From: an uncultured Clostridia bacterium
Lineage (GTDB): Bacteria; Bacillota; Clostridia; TANB77; CAG-508
Assembly (NCBI GenBank): GCA_934183325.1
Contig: CAKPSH010000015.1
Span: forward strand, 1 to 33,273
Reading direction: 5' to 3'
Length of the DNA: 33,273 nt
Both the position numbers and the translations under genes were made by a program. Shown piece by piece: positions 14,602 to 22,225 of this stretch; position 1 is the first letter of the stretch, and each line of letters starts with the position of its first letter. The notes below the pieces were generated by a model. The model was not told where the DNA came from, ran no database searches, and saw only the letters and a list, made by a program, of their open reading frames with translations.

Positions 14602-15015
14602 ATGGAATTTAAGTATAGAAGAAGAATTAATTATTATGAAACAGATAAAATGGGAATAGTACATCATTCAAATTATATAAGGTTTCTTGAAGAAGCGAGA
14701 ATGGAATGGCTAGAAAAAGCAAATGTTTCAATGAGAAAATTAGAGGAAAATGGAATAACAATTCCAACATTAGAGGTAAACTGTAAATATTTATATCATG
14801 TTACTAGTGAAGATTTAATAATTATAGAACCATACATTACAGAATATAATGGTGTTAGAATAAATGTTGGATATAATGTTATAGATGAAAAAACAGGAAG
14901 AAAAGTTATTGAAGCAAACACCAAACATTGTTTTACAGATAAAAATTTAAGACCAATAAATATGAAAAAGAGAGATAAAGAAATCAATGAAATATTTGAA
15001 AATTTAAAAAAATGA
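14602..15015 (+). CDS. acyl-CoA thioesterase, YbgC/4HBT family
   Basis: This 137-residue hotdog-fold enzyme is predicted to hydrolyse acyl-CoA thioesters in the cytoplasm. The signature lies at residues 11-33: YYETDKMGIVHHSNYIRFLE, with the catalytic Asp15 and the following His-His, and then EARMEWL. The later strands (TLEVNCKYLYHVTSEDLIII, and KVIEANTKHCF) match the family. Length is normal. GAAGG lies 8 bases before the ATG. It opens a four-gene run with gaps of 28, 16 and 11-20 bases. Physiological substrates of these enzymes vary widely, and the neighbours do not narrow the choice. Confidence 0.92.
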   Translation: MEFKYRRRINYYETDKMGIVHHSNYIRFLEEARMEWLEKANVSMRKLEENGITIPTLEVNCKYLYHVTSEDLIIIEPYITEYNGVRINVGYNVIDEKTGRKVIEANTKHCFTDKNLRPINMKKRDKEINEIFENLKK

Positions 15016-15043
15016 TTTAAGAGAAACAAAAGGAGGAAAGAGA

Positions 15044-15994
15044 ATGTTCTTATCAATATTTTTGATAATAATAGGATTTATTCTACTAATAGTAGGTGCA
15101 GATTTATTAGTAGATGGTGCAAGTGGAATTGCTAAAAAATTTCATATACCGGAAATTATAATTGGATTAACAATAGTTTCGATAGGCACATCAATGCCAG
15201 AATTGTTTGTAAGTATAACATCTGCAATAGATGGTTATTCAGATATGGCATTAGGAAATGTAATAGGAAGTAATTTAAGCAATTTATTGATGATTTTAGG
15301 ATTATCTGCAATGATTAAACCAGTATTCTTCCAAAAAGAAACAAGAAAGTATGAAATTCCAATGAGTCTATTTTTTACAATTGCTTTTATTATATTTTGT
15401 AATACATCAGGAACAATATCAAGAATGGAATCAATAATTTTATTGATATTATTTGGAGTTTTTATATCATATACAATATATATGGGGAAAAAAGAGAGCC
15501 AAAACGAATTAATAGAAATACAAACAGAAGATTTAAAGAAAAAATCAACTCTGAGTAATATAGTATTAATAATTCTAGGAATTTTAGGATTAAAAATAGG
15601 AGGAGATTTAGCTGTAAATAATGCTGTTAATGTTGCACAGTATTTTAATCTAAGCGAAAAAATAATTAGTTTAACAATACTTGCAATAGGTACAAGTTTA
15701 CCAGAATTAGTAACAAGTGTTACAGCAGCAATAAAAGGAAATAGTGATATAGCAATAGGAAATATTATAGGTTCAAATATATTTAATATGTTATTGATTA
15801 TAGGAGTATCATCACTAATTAAACCAATAACATTTAATTATAGCTATAATATGGATTTGACAATATTATTACTATCAACAATAGTCCTAGCATTATTTCC
15901 AATAATACCTCCAAAAGACATGATGAGTAGAGCAAATGGTTTAATATATACTTTAATGTATATAGCATATTTAGGTATATTATTTGTTCAATAA
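15044..15994 (+). CDS. sodium/calcium antiporter, CaCA superfamily (YrbG-like)
   Basis: This 316-residue membrane exchanger has about ten hydrophobic segments in two inverted halves. Each half carries the alpha-repeat: GTSMPELFVS with GNVIGSNLSN in the first (about 48-88), and GTSLPELVTS with GNIIGSNIFN in the second (about 221-260). The conserved acidic residues of the ion site (Glu in PEL) and the GSN motifs are intact, so it should transport Ca2+ in exchange for Na+ or H+. AGGAGGAAAG precedes the ATG. It is the second gene of the 14602-17293 run. Confidence 0.93.
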   Translation: MFLSIFLIIIGFILLIVGADLLVDGASGIAKKFHIPEIIIGLTIVSIGTSMPELFVSITSAIDGYSDMALGNVIGSNLSNLLMILGLSAMIKPVFFQKETRKYEIPMSLFFTIAFIIFCNTSGTISRMESIILLILFGVFISYTIYMGKKESQNELIEIQTEDLKKKSTLSNIVLIILGILGLKIGGDLAVNNAVNVAQYFNLSEKIISLTILAIGTSLPELVTSVTAAIKGNSDIAIGNIIGSNIFNMLLIIGVSSLIKPITFNYSYNMDLTILLLSTIVLALFPIIPPKDMMSRANGLIYTLMYIAYLGILFVQ

Positions 15995-16010
15995 TTAAGG
16001 AGAGAGCATT

Positions 16011-16505
16011 GTGAAAGTAATTTTTTTAGATATAGATGGTGTATTAAATTCAGATAAATATATTGATTCAATTAAGGGAAAAGAAATGACTGCGGAAAAT
16101 GAAATAGATATGGAAAAAGTAAGATTATTAGAACAAGCTATAAACCAAACTGGTGCTAGAGTTGTTTTAACAGCATCTGGAAGATATGCACAAGTGGGAA
16201 GATATTTGAGAGAAGTATTATCTCAAAGGGCAATATTTACAGATGTAACTCCATATATGGATAATATAAGAGGATTAGAAATTAAAGAATGGCTAAGGCA
16301 AAATAATGATGTAGAAGATTTTGTAATATTAGATGATGAAATTTTTGAATCTTATGATGAAGAATTATTAAGTAAATTAATCAAAATATCGAATGGAAAT
16401 GGCAGAAATTTTGGAGAGGGATTACTTCAAAAAGATGTAGATGAAATTGTTAATAGATTAGGAAAAAATATAGCTCAAGAGAAATTTAATGAAAATGAAA
16501 GATAA
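16011..16505 (+). CDS. small HAD-domain protein
   Basis: This 164-residue protein starts at a GTG after AAGGAGAG. It begins MKVIFLDIDGVLNSDKY, the HAD motif I with nucleophile Asp7 and acid/base Asp9. The motif II Thr/Ser lies in VVLTASGRY (about 51-59). Motif IV is FVILDDEIFES (about 103-113). No cap domain is present, and the overall pattern fits the short HAD domains annotated as 'HAD domain in Swiss Army Knife RNA repair proteins'. All acidic catalytic residues are visible, so phosphatase or 5'-end processing activity is plausible. It follows the antiporter by 16 bases and precedes a nucleoside phosphorylase. Confidence 0.82.
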   Translation: MKVIFLDIDGVLNSDKYIDSIKGKEMTAENEIDMEKVRLLEQAINQTGARVVLTASGRYAQVGRYLREVLSQRAIFTDVTPYMDNIRGLEIKEWLRQNNDVEDFVILDDEIFESYDEELLSKLIKISNGNGRNFGEGLLQKDVDEIVNRLGKNIAQEKFNENER

Positions 16506-16525
16506 AAAAAGGTTGGGTGATAAAA

Positions 16526-17293
16526 ATGATAACATTTAGTAATGAAGAAGGCTTTATAAAACCAGTAGGAATAGAAATGTTTGATAGCAATTTGAAAGAA
16601 TTACCACATATATCAATTGGAGTTTTTTCAGAACATTTATATTATGAGATTGTAAATAATTATAAAGGAAAACAAGTTGGGGAATTTGGAGGAACAAGTA
16701 TACATAGACCGGTACATATTTTAAATTATAAAGGAATATCTGTAACTTTGTTTATGGCAGGTATAAGTGGACCTTGGATAAGTTCTGATATAGAAGAATT
16801 AAATGCAAGTGGAGTTGATACATTTATTATTTTTGGTAATTGCGGTGTACTAAATAAAAATATTGAAGACTGTTCAATTATAATACCTACTAAGGCTTTT
16901 AGAGATGAGGGAACAAGTTATCATTATTTACCAGATTCTGAGTTTATTGAATTAAACACAAAATTCAAAAAAGAGTTTGAAGAAATTTTAAATGAAAATA
17001 AATTTGATTATATAGAAGGAACAACTTGGACAATAGATGCTTTTTACAGAGAAACTGTTGAAAAGATAAAAAAGTTTAAGGAAAAAGGGGCTATTTGTGT
17101 TGAAATGGAAGGCGCATCAATAGGTGCAGTGTGTAAATATAAGAAATTAGATTATTTTACATTCTATTATGCAGGTGATAATTTAGATGCACAAGAATGG
17201 GATGAAAGAAGTTTGAAGCAATTATCAAATTTTGAGAAGAAAAAACAAGTGCCAGTATTAGCTTTAGAATTGGCTAAAAAAATTGAAAAATAA
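16526..17293 (+). CDS. nucleoside phosphorylase (uridine/purine phosphorylase family)
   Basis: This protein of about 255 residues splits nucleosides with phosphate. Motifs of the PNP/UDP family are present: HISIGVFSEH near 27, FIIFGNCGVL near 101, TWTIDAFYRET near 168, and the nucleoside-binding EMEGASIGAVC near 191. The Asp in YYAGDNLDA near 215 corresponds to the purine-selecting position in some members, so purine substrates are possible. The start is uncertain: an in-frame GTG at 16517 and the ATG at 16526 are both available; I use ATG, with GGGTGA as a modest ribosome site. It is the last gene of the run, followed by a strong terminator. Confidence 0.85.
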   Translation: MITFSNEEGFIKPVGIEMFDSNLKELPHISIGVFSEHLYYEIVNNYKGKQVGEFGGTSIHRPVHILNYKGISVTLFMAGISGPWISSDIEELNASGVDTFIIFGNCGVLNKNIEDCSIIIPTKAFRDEGTSYHYLPDSEFIELNTKFKKEFEEILNENKFDYIEGTTWTIDAFYRETVEKIKKFKEKGAICVEMEGASIGAVCKYKKLDYFTFYYAGDNLDAQEWDERSLKQLSNFEKKKQVPVLALELAKKIEK

Positions 17294-17323
17294 TTTAAAA
17301 ACTAAATATATAAAATGAAAACA

Positions 17324-17370
17324 AAACAAGATTTCCTATATAATAGTATAGATATAAGGAAATCTTGTTT
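17324..17370 (+). terminator. terminator of the thioesterase-phosphorylase operon
   Basis: A 14-bp perfect stem (17324-17337 with 17357-17370) has a loop of 19 AT-rich bases, and the right arm ends in TTT followed by CTTAT. It separates the operon from the copper genes. Confidence 0.8.
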
Positions 17371-17413
17371 CTTATATTATATAAACATTGAATAAACTAA
17401 AATGTATAGATTA

Positions 17414-17441
17414 TTGACAAATACCATTCATGGTATATAAT
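17414..17441 (+). promoter_or_regulatory. copZA promoter with embedded palindromic operator
   Basis: TTGACA (17414-17419), 16 bases and TATAAT (17436-17441). The spacer is almost filled by ATACCAT-TC-ATGGTAT (17421-17436), a perfect 7-bp inverted repeat with a 2-base centre. CsoR operators of Bacillota also have the ATACC/GGTAT outer halves, so copper-relieved repression is likely. No csoR or copY gene is in the window. Confidence 0.7.
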
Positions 17442-17477
17442 AATCAATATATTTGTATAATAATTTAGTACGTATAT

Positions 17478-17518
17478 AAAATAAAATGAAAGAAAGGTAG
17501 AAAATAAAATGAAAGAAA
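17478..17518 (+). repeat. 18-base direct repeat around the copZ start
   Basis: The 18 bases AAAATAAAATGAAAGAAA occur at 17478-17495 and again at 17501-17518. The second copy contains the real copZ ATG. The first contains a decoy ATG that opens a four-codon frame (MKER, stop). The real ribosome site (AGAAAGG) lies between the two, at the end of copy one. Confidence 0.8.
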
Positions 17519-17718
17519 TCGAAATAAATGTAAAAGGTATGGTTTGTGGAGGATGTGAAAAAAGAGTAATAAATGCAGTATCATCAATAGAAGGCGTTGA
17601 AAATGTTATAGCTAACTATGAAACTGGGAAAGTAGATATAGTTTACAAAGAAAGTGTAGATGTACAGTCTATAAAAGATAAGATTGAAGATATAGGATTT
17701 GAAGTTGTAGAGGATTAA
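17509..17718 (+). CDS. copZ: copper chaperone, HMA domain
   Basis: This 69-residue single-domain protein has the beta-alpha-beta-beta-alpha-beta ferredoxin-like layout. The metal-binding motif is GMVCGGC, with Cys13 and Cys16. It should carry Cu(I) in the cytoplasm and hand it to the ATPase encoded 5 bases downstream. The usual final strand is present (IGFEVVED). The middle Gly-Gly between the cysteines is a slight departure from the more common x-x of CopZ (often S/A). Gene order copZ-copA and the promoter palindrome support the copper assignment; other soft metals are less likely. Confidence 0.88.
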   Translation: MKEIEINVKGMVCGGCEKRVINAVSSIEGVENVIANYETGKVDIVYKESVDVQSIKDKIEDIGFEVVED

Positions 17719-17723
17719 TAGCT

Positions 17724-19922
17724 ATGAAAAAAATAATTTTATCTATTGATGGAATGACTTGTAGTGCATGTTCAAATGGTCTGGAAAAATACTTAAATAA
17801 ACAAAATGGAGTTTTTGATGCATCTGTTAATTTAGTTATGGCTAATGCAACCATAAATTATGATGAGAGCATTTTAAATCAAGAAAAAATAGAAAAATAT
17901 GTTAAACAAGCTGGATTTAAAAGCTTAGGTATATTTAAAGAATTTAAAATAGAAAAGAAAACAAAGACAGAAAAAGCAAAATTTATTCTTTTTACAATAT
18001 TAGCAGTTGTTCTAATGTATATTTCAATGGGAAGTATGATGGGTTTACCATCTATACCGTTATTAGACCCACATCATAATGCTATAAATTATACTGTAAG
18101 TTTATTCATACTTACCATTGCATTTTTGATATACGGATATGATATTTTAAGAAATGGCTATAAAAATCTAATTCATAAAATACCTAATATGGATACTTTA
18201 GTTATGATTGGGGTAATGAGCAGCTTTTTATATAGCTTATATGGAATGTATAAAATATTAAATGGAAATTATCATTATACTATGAACCTATACTTTGAAT
18301 CAGCAGCAATAGTTATTTATTTCATAAAACTAGGAAGATATATTGATGGAATAAGTAAAGATAAAACAAAAGATGCAATAAAAAGATTAGTAGAAATTAC
18401 TCCAAGTCAAGCAATAATAGAAGTAGATGGAGTTCAGAAACAGGTAACATTGGACGAAATAAAAAAAGGAACAATAATTATAGCAAAGCCTGGAGATAAA
18501 ATTGCAGTTGATGGAGAAATAATAGAAGGAAAAGCACATTTAGATGAAGCTTTTATAACAGGTGAAAGTAAACCAGTAAACAAAGAAATTGGAAATAAGG
18601 TAATAGCAGGAAGTTTAAATTATGATGGATTTATTAAATATAAAGCTGAAAAAATAGGCAAAGAATCTACAATATCAGAAATTGTAAAATTAGTAATAGA
18701 AGCAAGCAATACTAAAGCTCCTATTGCAAAAATTGCTGATAAAATATCAGGATATTTTGTCCCTGCAGTAATTATAATAGCAATAATTACAATTACTATG
18801 TATTTGATTTTAGGCTATGGTATGCCAGAAGCTATAAATGCTTTTGTTACAGTTTTAGTAGTAGCATGTCCTTGTAGCTTAGGATTAGCAACTCCTCTTG
18901 CGATAGTAATAAGCGAAGGAAAATGTGCAAGTAATGGTATATTAGTAAAGAAAAGTGAAGTATTAGAAAATGCTTCAAAAATCGATACAATTGTATTTGA
19001 TAAAACAGGAACTTTAACTTATGGAAAATTAAAAATTTCAAAAATATATAATTATAGCAATCTAGAAGAAAAAGAATTAATTCAATTAATTGGAAGTATA
19101 GAAGCAAAATCAACACATCCTATTGGAAAAGCTTTTACAGATTATATGAAAGAAAAGAATATATCAGAATTAGGAGTTAAAAACATAGAAAACATTGCAG
19201 GATACGGTTTAAGCGGAGAAATTGCACAAGAAAAATTAACTTTAGGAAACAGGAAACTTATTGAAAAATTAAATATTGAGAATAATTATATAAATGATGA
19301 AACAAAACTTGCAGAACAAGGAAATAGTATTGTTTATGTTTCAAAAAACAATAAAATAATTGCTTTAATTGGTGTAAATGATATAGTTAGAGAAAATGCA
19401 CAAGAAGTTATAAAAAATATGAACAAAAATAATATAAAAACGATAATGCTTACAGGAGATAATAAGGAAACAGCCAATAAAATTGGAAAAGAACTAGGAA
19501 TAACAAAGGTTATATCAAATGTCTTACCAGCTCAAAAAGCAGACATGGTAAAGCAACTAATGACAGATGGAAATAATGTTATGATGTGCGGAGATGGTAT
19601 CAATGATAGTCCTGCATTAACAAATGCAGATATAGGGGTAAGCGTAAAAAGTGGAACAGATATAGCTATGGATTCTGCAGATGTCATTTTAACTAAAAAT
19701 GATTTAAATTCAATTTTGATATTAATCAATATTAGCGAAAAAACAGTAAAAAATATAAAACAAAATCTGTTTTGGGCATTTTTCTATAATATATTAATGA
19801 TACCTGTTGCAATAGGAATTTTGAGGCCAATTGGAATTACTTTGAACCCAATGATAGCTAGTTTAGCAATGGTATTTAGTAGTTTAACAGTTATATTAAA
19901 TGCTTTAAGATTGAAACAATAA
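17724..19922 (+). CDS. copA: Cu(I)-exporting P1B-type ATPase
   Basis: This 732-residue membrane pump expels Cu(I) using ATP. It has one N-terminal HMA domain (GMTCSAC, Cys13/Cys16) and eight predicted membrane helices. The actuator loop TGES is at 279-282. The transmembrane metal site is CPC at 382-384, the hallmark of the Cu(I) class. The phosphorylated Asp426 lies in DKTGTLT, the class-specific HP in the nucleotide domain is at 465-466, and GDGIND is at 623-628. Everything needed for activity is intact. It has a single HMA domain, where Bacillus CopA has two; the free CopZ compensates. The ATG follows the copZ stop by 5 bases, so the two are translated from one transcript. Confidence 0.96.
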   Translation: MKKIILSIDGMTCSACSNGLEKYLNKQNGVFDASVNLVMANATINYDESILNQEKIEKYVKQAGFKSLGIFKEFKIEKKTKTEKAKFILFTILAVVLMYISMGSMMGLPSIPLLDPHHNAINYTVSLFILTIAFLIYGYDILRNGYKNLIHKIPNMDTLVMIGVMSSFLYSLYGMYKILNGNYHYTMNLYFESAAIVIYFIKLGRYIDGISKDKTKDAIKRLVEITPSQAIIEVDGVQKQVTLDEIKKGTIIIAKPGDKIAVDGEIIEGKAHLDEAFITGESKPVNKEIGNKVIAGSLNYDGFIKYKAEKIGKESTISEIVKLVIEASNTKAPIAKIADKISGYFVPAVIIIAIITITMYLILGYGMPEAINAFVTVLVVACPCSLGLATPLAIVISEGKCASNGILVKKSEVLENASKIDTIVFDKTGTLTYGKLKISKIYNYSNLEEKELIQLIGSIEAKSTHPIGKAFTDYMKEKNISELGVKNIENIAGYGLSGEIAQEKLTLGNRKLIEKLNIENNYINDETKLAEQGNSIVYVSKNNKIIALIGVNDIVRENAQEVIKNMNKNNIKTIMLTGDNKETANKIGKELGITKVISNVLPAQKADMVKQLMTDGNNVMMCGDGINDSPALTNADIGVSVKSGTDIAMDSADVILTKNDLNSILILINISEKTVKNIKQNLFWAFFYNILMIPVAIGILRPIGITLNPMIASLAMVFSSLTVILNALRLKQ

Positions 19923-19982
19923 TATTTATTTTAATTTATTATGATATAATAGATTAGAAATTAATATAAGGATGAATACAGT

Positions 19983-20213
19983 ATGTATAAAAACATAGAT
20001 AAGAAAGAAATATTAGATTTAAAAAATATGGTGGAGTATCAATAAGGACAAGTTATAAGTAAAACTTTAGTTCAAAATGAATTAATAAGTGTAACTATAT
20101 TTTCATTTGATAAAGGAGAAGAGATACTAACACACGCAGCAGGCGGAGATGCAATGGTTACAGTGTTAGAAGGAGAAGAAAAATTTAAAATGATATTGAT
20201 TGTTTCTTTTTAA
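19983..20213 (+). pseudogene. cupin-domain protein, degraded
   Basis: The reading starts MYKNIDKKEILDLKNMVEYQ, hits TAA at 20043-20045, and continues in the same frame as GQVISKTLVQNELISVTIF, SFDKGEEILTHAAGGDAMVT and VLEGEEKF. Small cupins of this kind normally read Glu where the stop is, so a GAA to TAA change is the simplest origin. The second beta-barrel half is also missing: VLEGEEKF runs straight into KMILIVSF, where the family has about 30 more residues, including the second metal-binding motif. Recombination between two short 'GAAAAATTTAAAATG'-like stretches would explain the loss. There are thus two independent lesions, so the gene is almost certainly dead. Confidence 0.85.
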
Positions 20214-20224
20214 AACAAAATATA

Positions 20225-20261
20225 ACTCAAAGGTCACCAATTATATTGGCGACCTTTGAGT
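20225..20261 (-). terminator. hairpin terminator of small gene 20275-20481
   Basis: ACTCAAAGGTC (20225-20235) pairs perfectly with GACCTTTGAGT (20251-20261), with an inner CCAA/TTGG stem. On the minus strand, TATATTTTGTTTT follows. It is built like the hairpins after the other small minus-strand genes. Confidence 0.8.
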
Positions 20262-20274
20262 ACAAATAAGAAAA

Positions 20275-20481
20275 TCATTTACTCTGAGAATGAGAAGCTG
20301 GGCAAGAAATATACTCTGTTGTTTGTAATGGAACAGATAATTCTTCGCCGAGGTTTTGCATAAGCTTAAAGCCATTGTGAGTAGATTGATCATGAGTAGA
20401 TGGATGCAAACGGTTAAGCTGAGGTGCAGAGACTCTACTCCTAATAGCTGATCGCCTCATCATAATGTCGTAGTTTTTCAT
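20275..20481 (-). CDS. small basic protein of unknown function
   Basis: This 68-residue protein starts at the ATG at 20481, set by GAAAGGAAG 8 bases upstream; an open frame six codons longer lacks a ribosome site. It begins MKNYDIMMRRSAIRSRVSAP, which is basic, and continues with many His, Ser, Gln and Pro residues, so it looks poorly ordered. It has no cysteine cluster or membrane helix. It has its own promoter (20513-20541) and its own strong hairpin terminator. Higher G+C content than the surroundings groups it with the small minus-strand genes at 1756-3041 and 7946-8389, although it shares no obvious sequence with them. The expression signals support it as a gene more than the protein does. 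Confidence 0.55.
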   Translation of the reverse strand: MKNYDIMMRRSAIRSRVSAPQLNRLHPSTHDQSTHNGFKLMQNLGEELSVPLQTTEYISCPASHSQSK

Positions 20482-20512
20482 AGAAGTTCTTCCTTTCACT
20501 AAAACAATTCAG

Positions 20513-20541
20513 ATTTAAATTTTTGATATTTGCATTTTCAA
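20513..20541 (-). promoter_or_regulatory. promoter of 20275-20481
   Basis: On the minus strand, TTGAAA (20536-20541), 17 bases and TTAAAT (20513-20518). This is a moderate match. The rest of the gap to 20745 holds the promoter of the next gene and nothing else recognisable. Confidence 0.5.
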
Positions 20542-20667
20542 CTTTATATTTCTTTATAAAGTATATATAAAGGATGAAAATTGATGCTGATTAATGTTTA
20601 ATATATTAACATAAAATGAATTGGAAGTCAACAGATCAAATATTGATGAAGAGTTAACAATTATATA

Positions 20668-20696
20668 TTGTAAAAAAATAAGATTATAGATATAAT
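20668..20696 (+). promoter_or_regulatory. promoter of 20746-22187
   Basis: TTGTAA (20668-20673), 17 bases and TATAAT (20691-20696). Confidence 0.65.
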
Positions 20697-20745
20697 AGTT
20701 ATATTAATATAGAAGAAAAATAATATTTCAAAAGAAGGAAAAATA

Positions 20746-21733
20746 ATGAGTGAAAAATTCCAAATTAACAGAGATAAACTAAATGATATAGTTAATAAAT
20801 ATAATCAAGAAACACAGGGAAAAAATGATACAGAAAAAGAAAGTATTCAGAGTAAATATATTGAACTAGTAATAAATGAGTTAGGTACAGAAACTTTGAG
20901 AGAAGCGATTAGTTACGATGTATTGGAGTATACTGCTAAAAATATGTTAGAAGGTAATTTAATGCATACAAGTTATTCTAATGAAGAAAGCTTAAGAATG
21001 ATAGAAGGACTTTCTAATTATGAAATCGTTGGAGATTGGCAGCATTTTTTAACAGTTGAACCACAATATTTATTTGAATTACCAAAAAATATGCAGAAAG
21101 TATTTGCGGAAAATTTTGCAATAGGAAATAATGATGCAAGTGAGTGTTTATTAACATTATGGGAGAATCATATTGAAACCACAGGAACAGATGTTATAAG
21201 AGAGGAAAGCCCAGGTTCAACTAATTGCATAACTATGCAATGCCATGCCCCAGATGTTCGTTTTATGCTAGAAACATTACGGAAAAAAAATACCAGCAGA
21301 AAATACATTTTTGCTACATTATATTGATGGAAAAACAGGAAAAACAATGGTAACTTGTCATTCGATGAATGCAGATATTTTTGAATTAATTGCAGATGCA
21401 ACACCATTAATGGCTGAAGCAAGAGAAAAACATGAAGTTATTGAAAGTGAGAATGCACCAAAAAACAATTATTGGAACTTTAAAACAAAGGAAGCCAAAA
21501 TCTATAGAATGAATACAATGGCTTATTTATCAATGAGAAATTGTGAATTGCCTAAAAGGAATAAAGAATATGAAAAAATGTTAACAGAATCTACAGGGAA
21601 TGTGAAATTTACAGATTTATTAAAGAAATCTATGATAAAAGCTAAAAGAAATATTGTTGATAAAGTAAAAGAATTCTTTGAAGGAAATTTTAAAAGCAAA
21701 GATATAAATGAAGCAATCAATGAAAGAGAATAA
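20746..21733 (+). pseudogene. unknown protein, frameshifted in an A8 run
   Basis: Two overlapping frames form one gene. The first (20746-21327, ATG after GAAGGAAAA) reads to ETLRKK and then runs off in the wrong frame. If one A is removed from the A8 run 21283-21290, it continues as KIPAENTFLLHYIDGKTGKT and on to 21733, giving about 328 residues. The joined protein is soluble. Its middle part (about 130-220) has conserved-looking Cys and His residues (TNCITMQCHAP, VTCHSMNAD), and the C-terminus is helical and basic. I do not know the family. It heads a two-gene unit with 21759-22187. As with 4113-4767, the lesion is exactly one extra A in A8, so slippage or a consensus error must be weighed against a true mutation. 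Confidence 0.75.
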
Positions 21734-21758
21734 TATAAAAAAACATAGGAGGAGTTTT

Positions 21759-22187
21759 ATGGAAGATGAAGAATATAAGATGCAAATAGCTTACACACAG
21801 GTATATGCTATATTGAGCCTTTATAACCAAGAATTATTACAATTAAGAATCCCAAAAGAAGTGCTAGATGATTTAAAAAATAATTCGGCTAAAGATTATG
21901 AATATATAGTTGACCCTAATAATTTCGATCCCAATACTTTAACAGAAGAAGCATCAGCATTGCTTTTGATAATATTTGAAAAATATTTTGCAAATAAAAC
22001 TCAAAAAGAAAAAATAAATAGATTCTTAAATCCTGAACATTATGAAAATTATGATTCGGATTTATTATTTAAAAATAAAAACAATAATGTAGAAGAAAAT
22101 AACGAAGAATGTAAAGAGATTACCATTTATGAATCAAATATAATAAAAAGAATATTGAAAAAAATAAAATCAATATTTCAAAAGTAA
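21759..22187 (+). CDS. small helical protein, paralogue of 22211-22672
   Basis: This 142-residue protein starts at the ATG at 21759, with AGGAGG 6 bases upstream; an earlier in-frame ATG at 21708 lies inside the preceding gene. The layout is an N-terminal helical region (IAYTQVYAILSLYNQELLQL), a 'NFDPNTLTEEASALLLIIFEKYF' segment, a short charged linker and an amphipathic basic tail, IIKRILKKIKSIFQK. The convergent gene at 22211-22672 has the same order of segments, including the tail LFNKIKNIFQK. I have seen this type of small protein as an unnamed family of gut Clostridia, but know no function. The basic amphipathic tail could bind membrane or nucleic acid. The last codons lie inside the long palindrome 22173-22225. 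Confidence 0.7.
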   Translation: MEDEEYKMQIAYTQVYAILSLYNQELLQLRIPKEVLDDLKNNSAKDYEYIVDPNNFDPNTLTEEASALLLIIFEKYFANKTQKEKINRFLNPEHYENYDSDLLFKNKNNNVEENNEECKEITIYESNIIKRILKKIKSIFQK

Positions 22188-22225
22188 TAACCATCCTTTA
22201 AGGGTGGTTATTACTTTTGAAATAT
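22173..22225. terminator. 53-base palindrome joining two convergent paralogues
   Basis: The arms 22173-22198 and 22200-22225 are complementary except for one T-G pair, around a central T. Each arm encodes the last codons (IFQK, stop) of one gene, so the hairpin overlaps both coding ends. T-rich DNA follows on the plus strand (ATTTTTG), and A-rich DNA precedes it, giving a tail on the minus strand. It acts as a bidirectional terminator. Confidence 0.85.

Noticed and set aside
17414..17441. A CueR-type (MerR-activated) copper promoter
   Set aside because: The spacer is 16 bases, not the 19-20 that CueR needs, and the palindrome fits a repressor better. The MerR protein at 12143 has no metal-binding cysteines.
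18847..19116. Minus-strand frame opposite copA
   Set aside because: It is a low-complexity Leu/Phe/Tyr frame opposite the conserved P-type ATPase core; a shadow frame.
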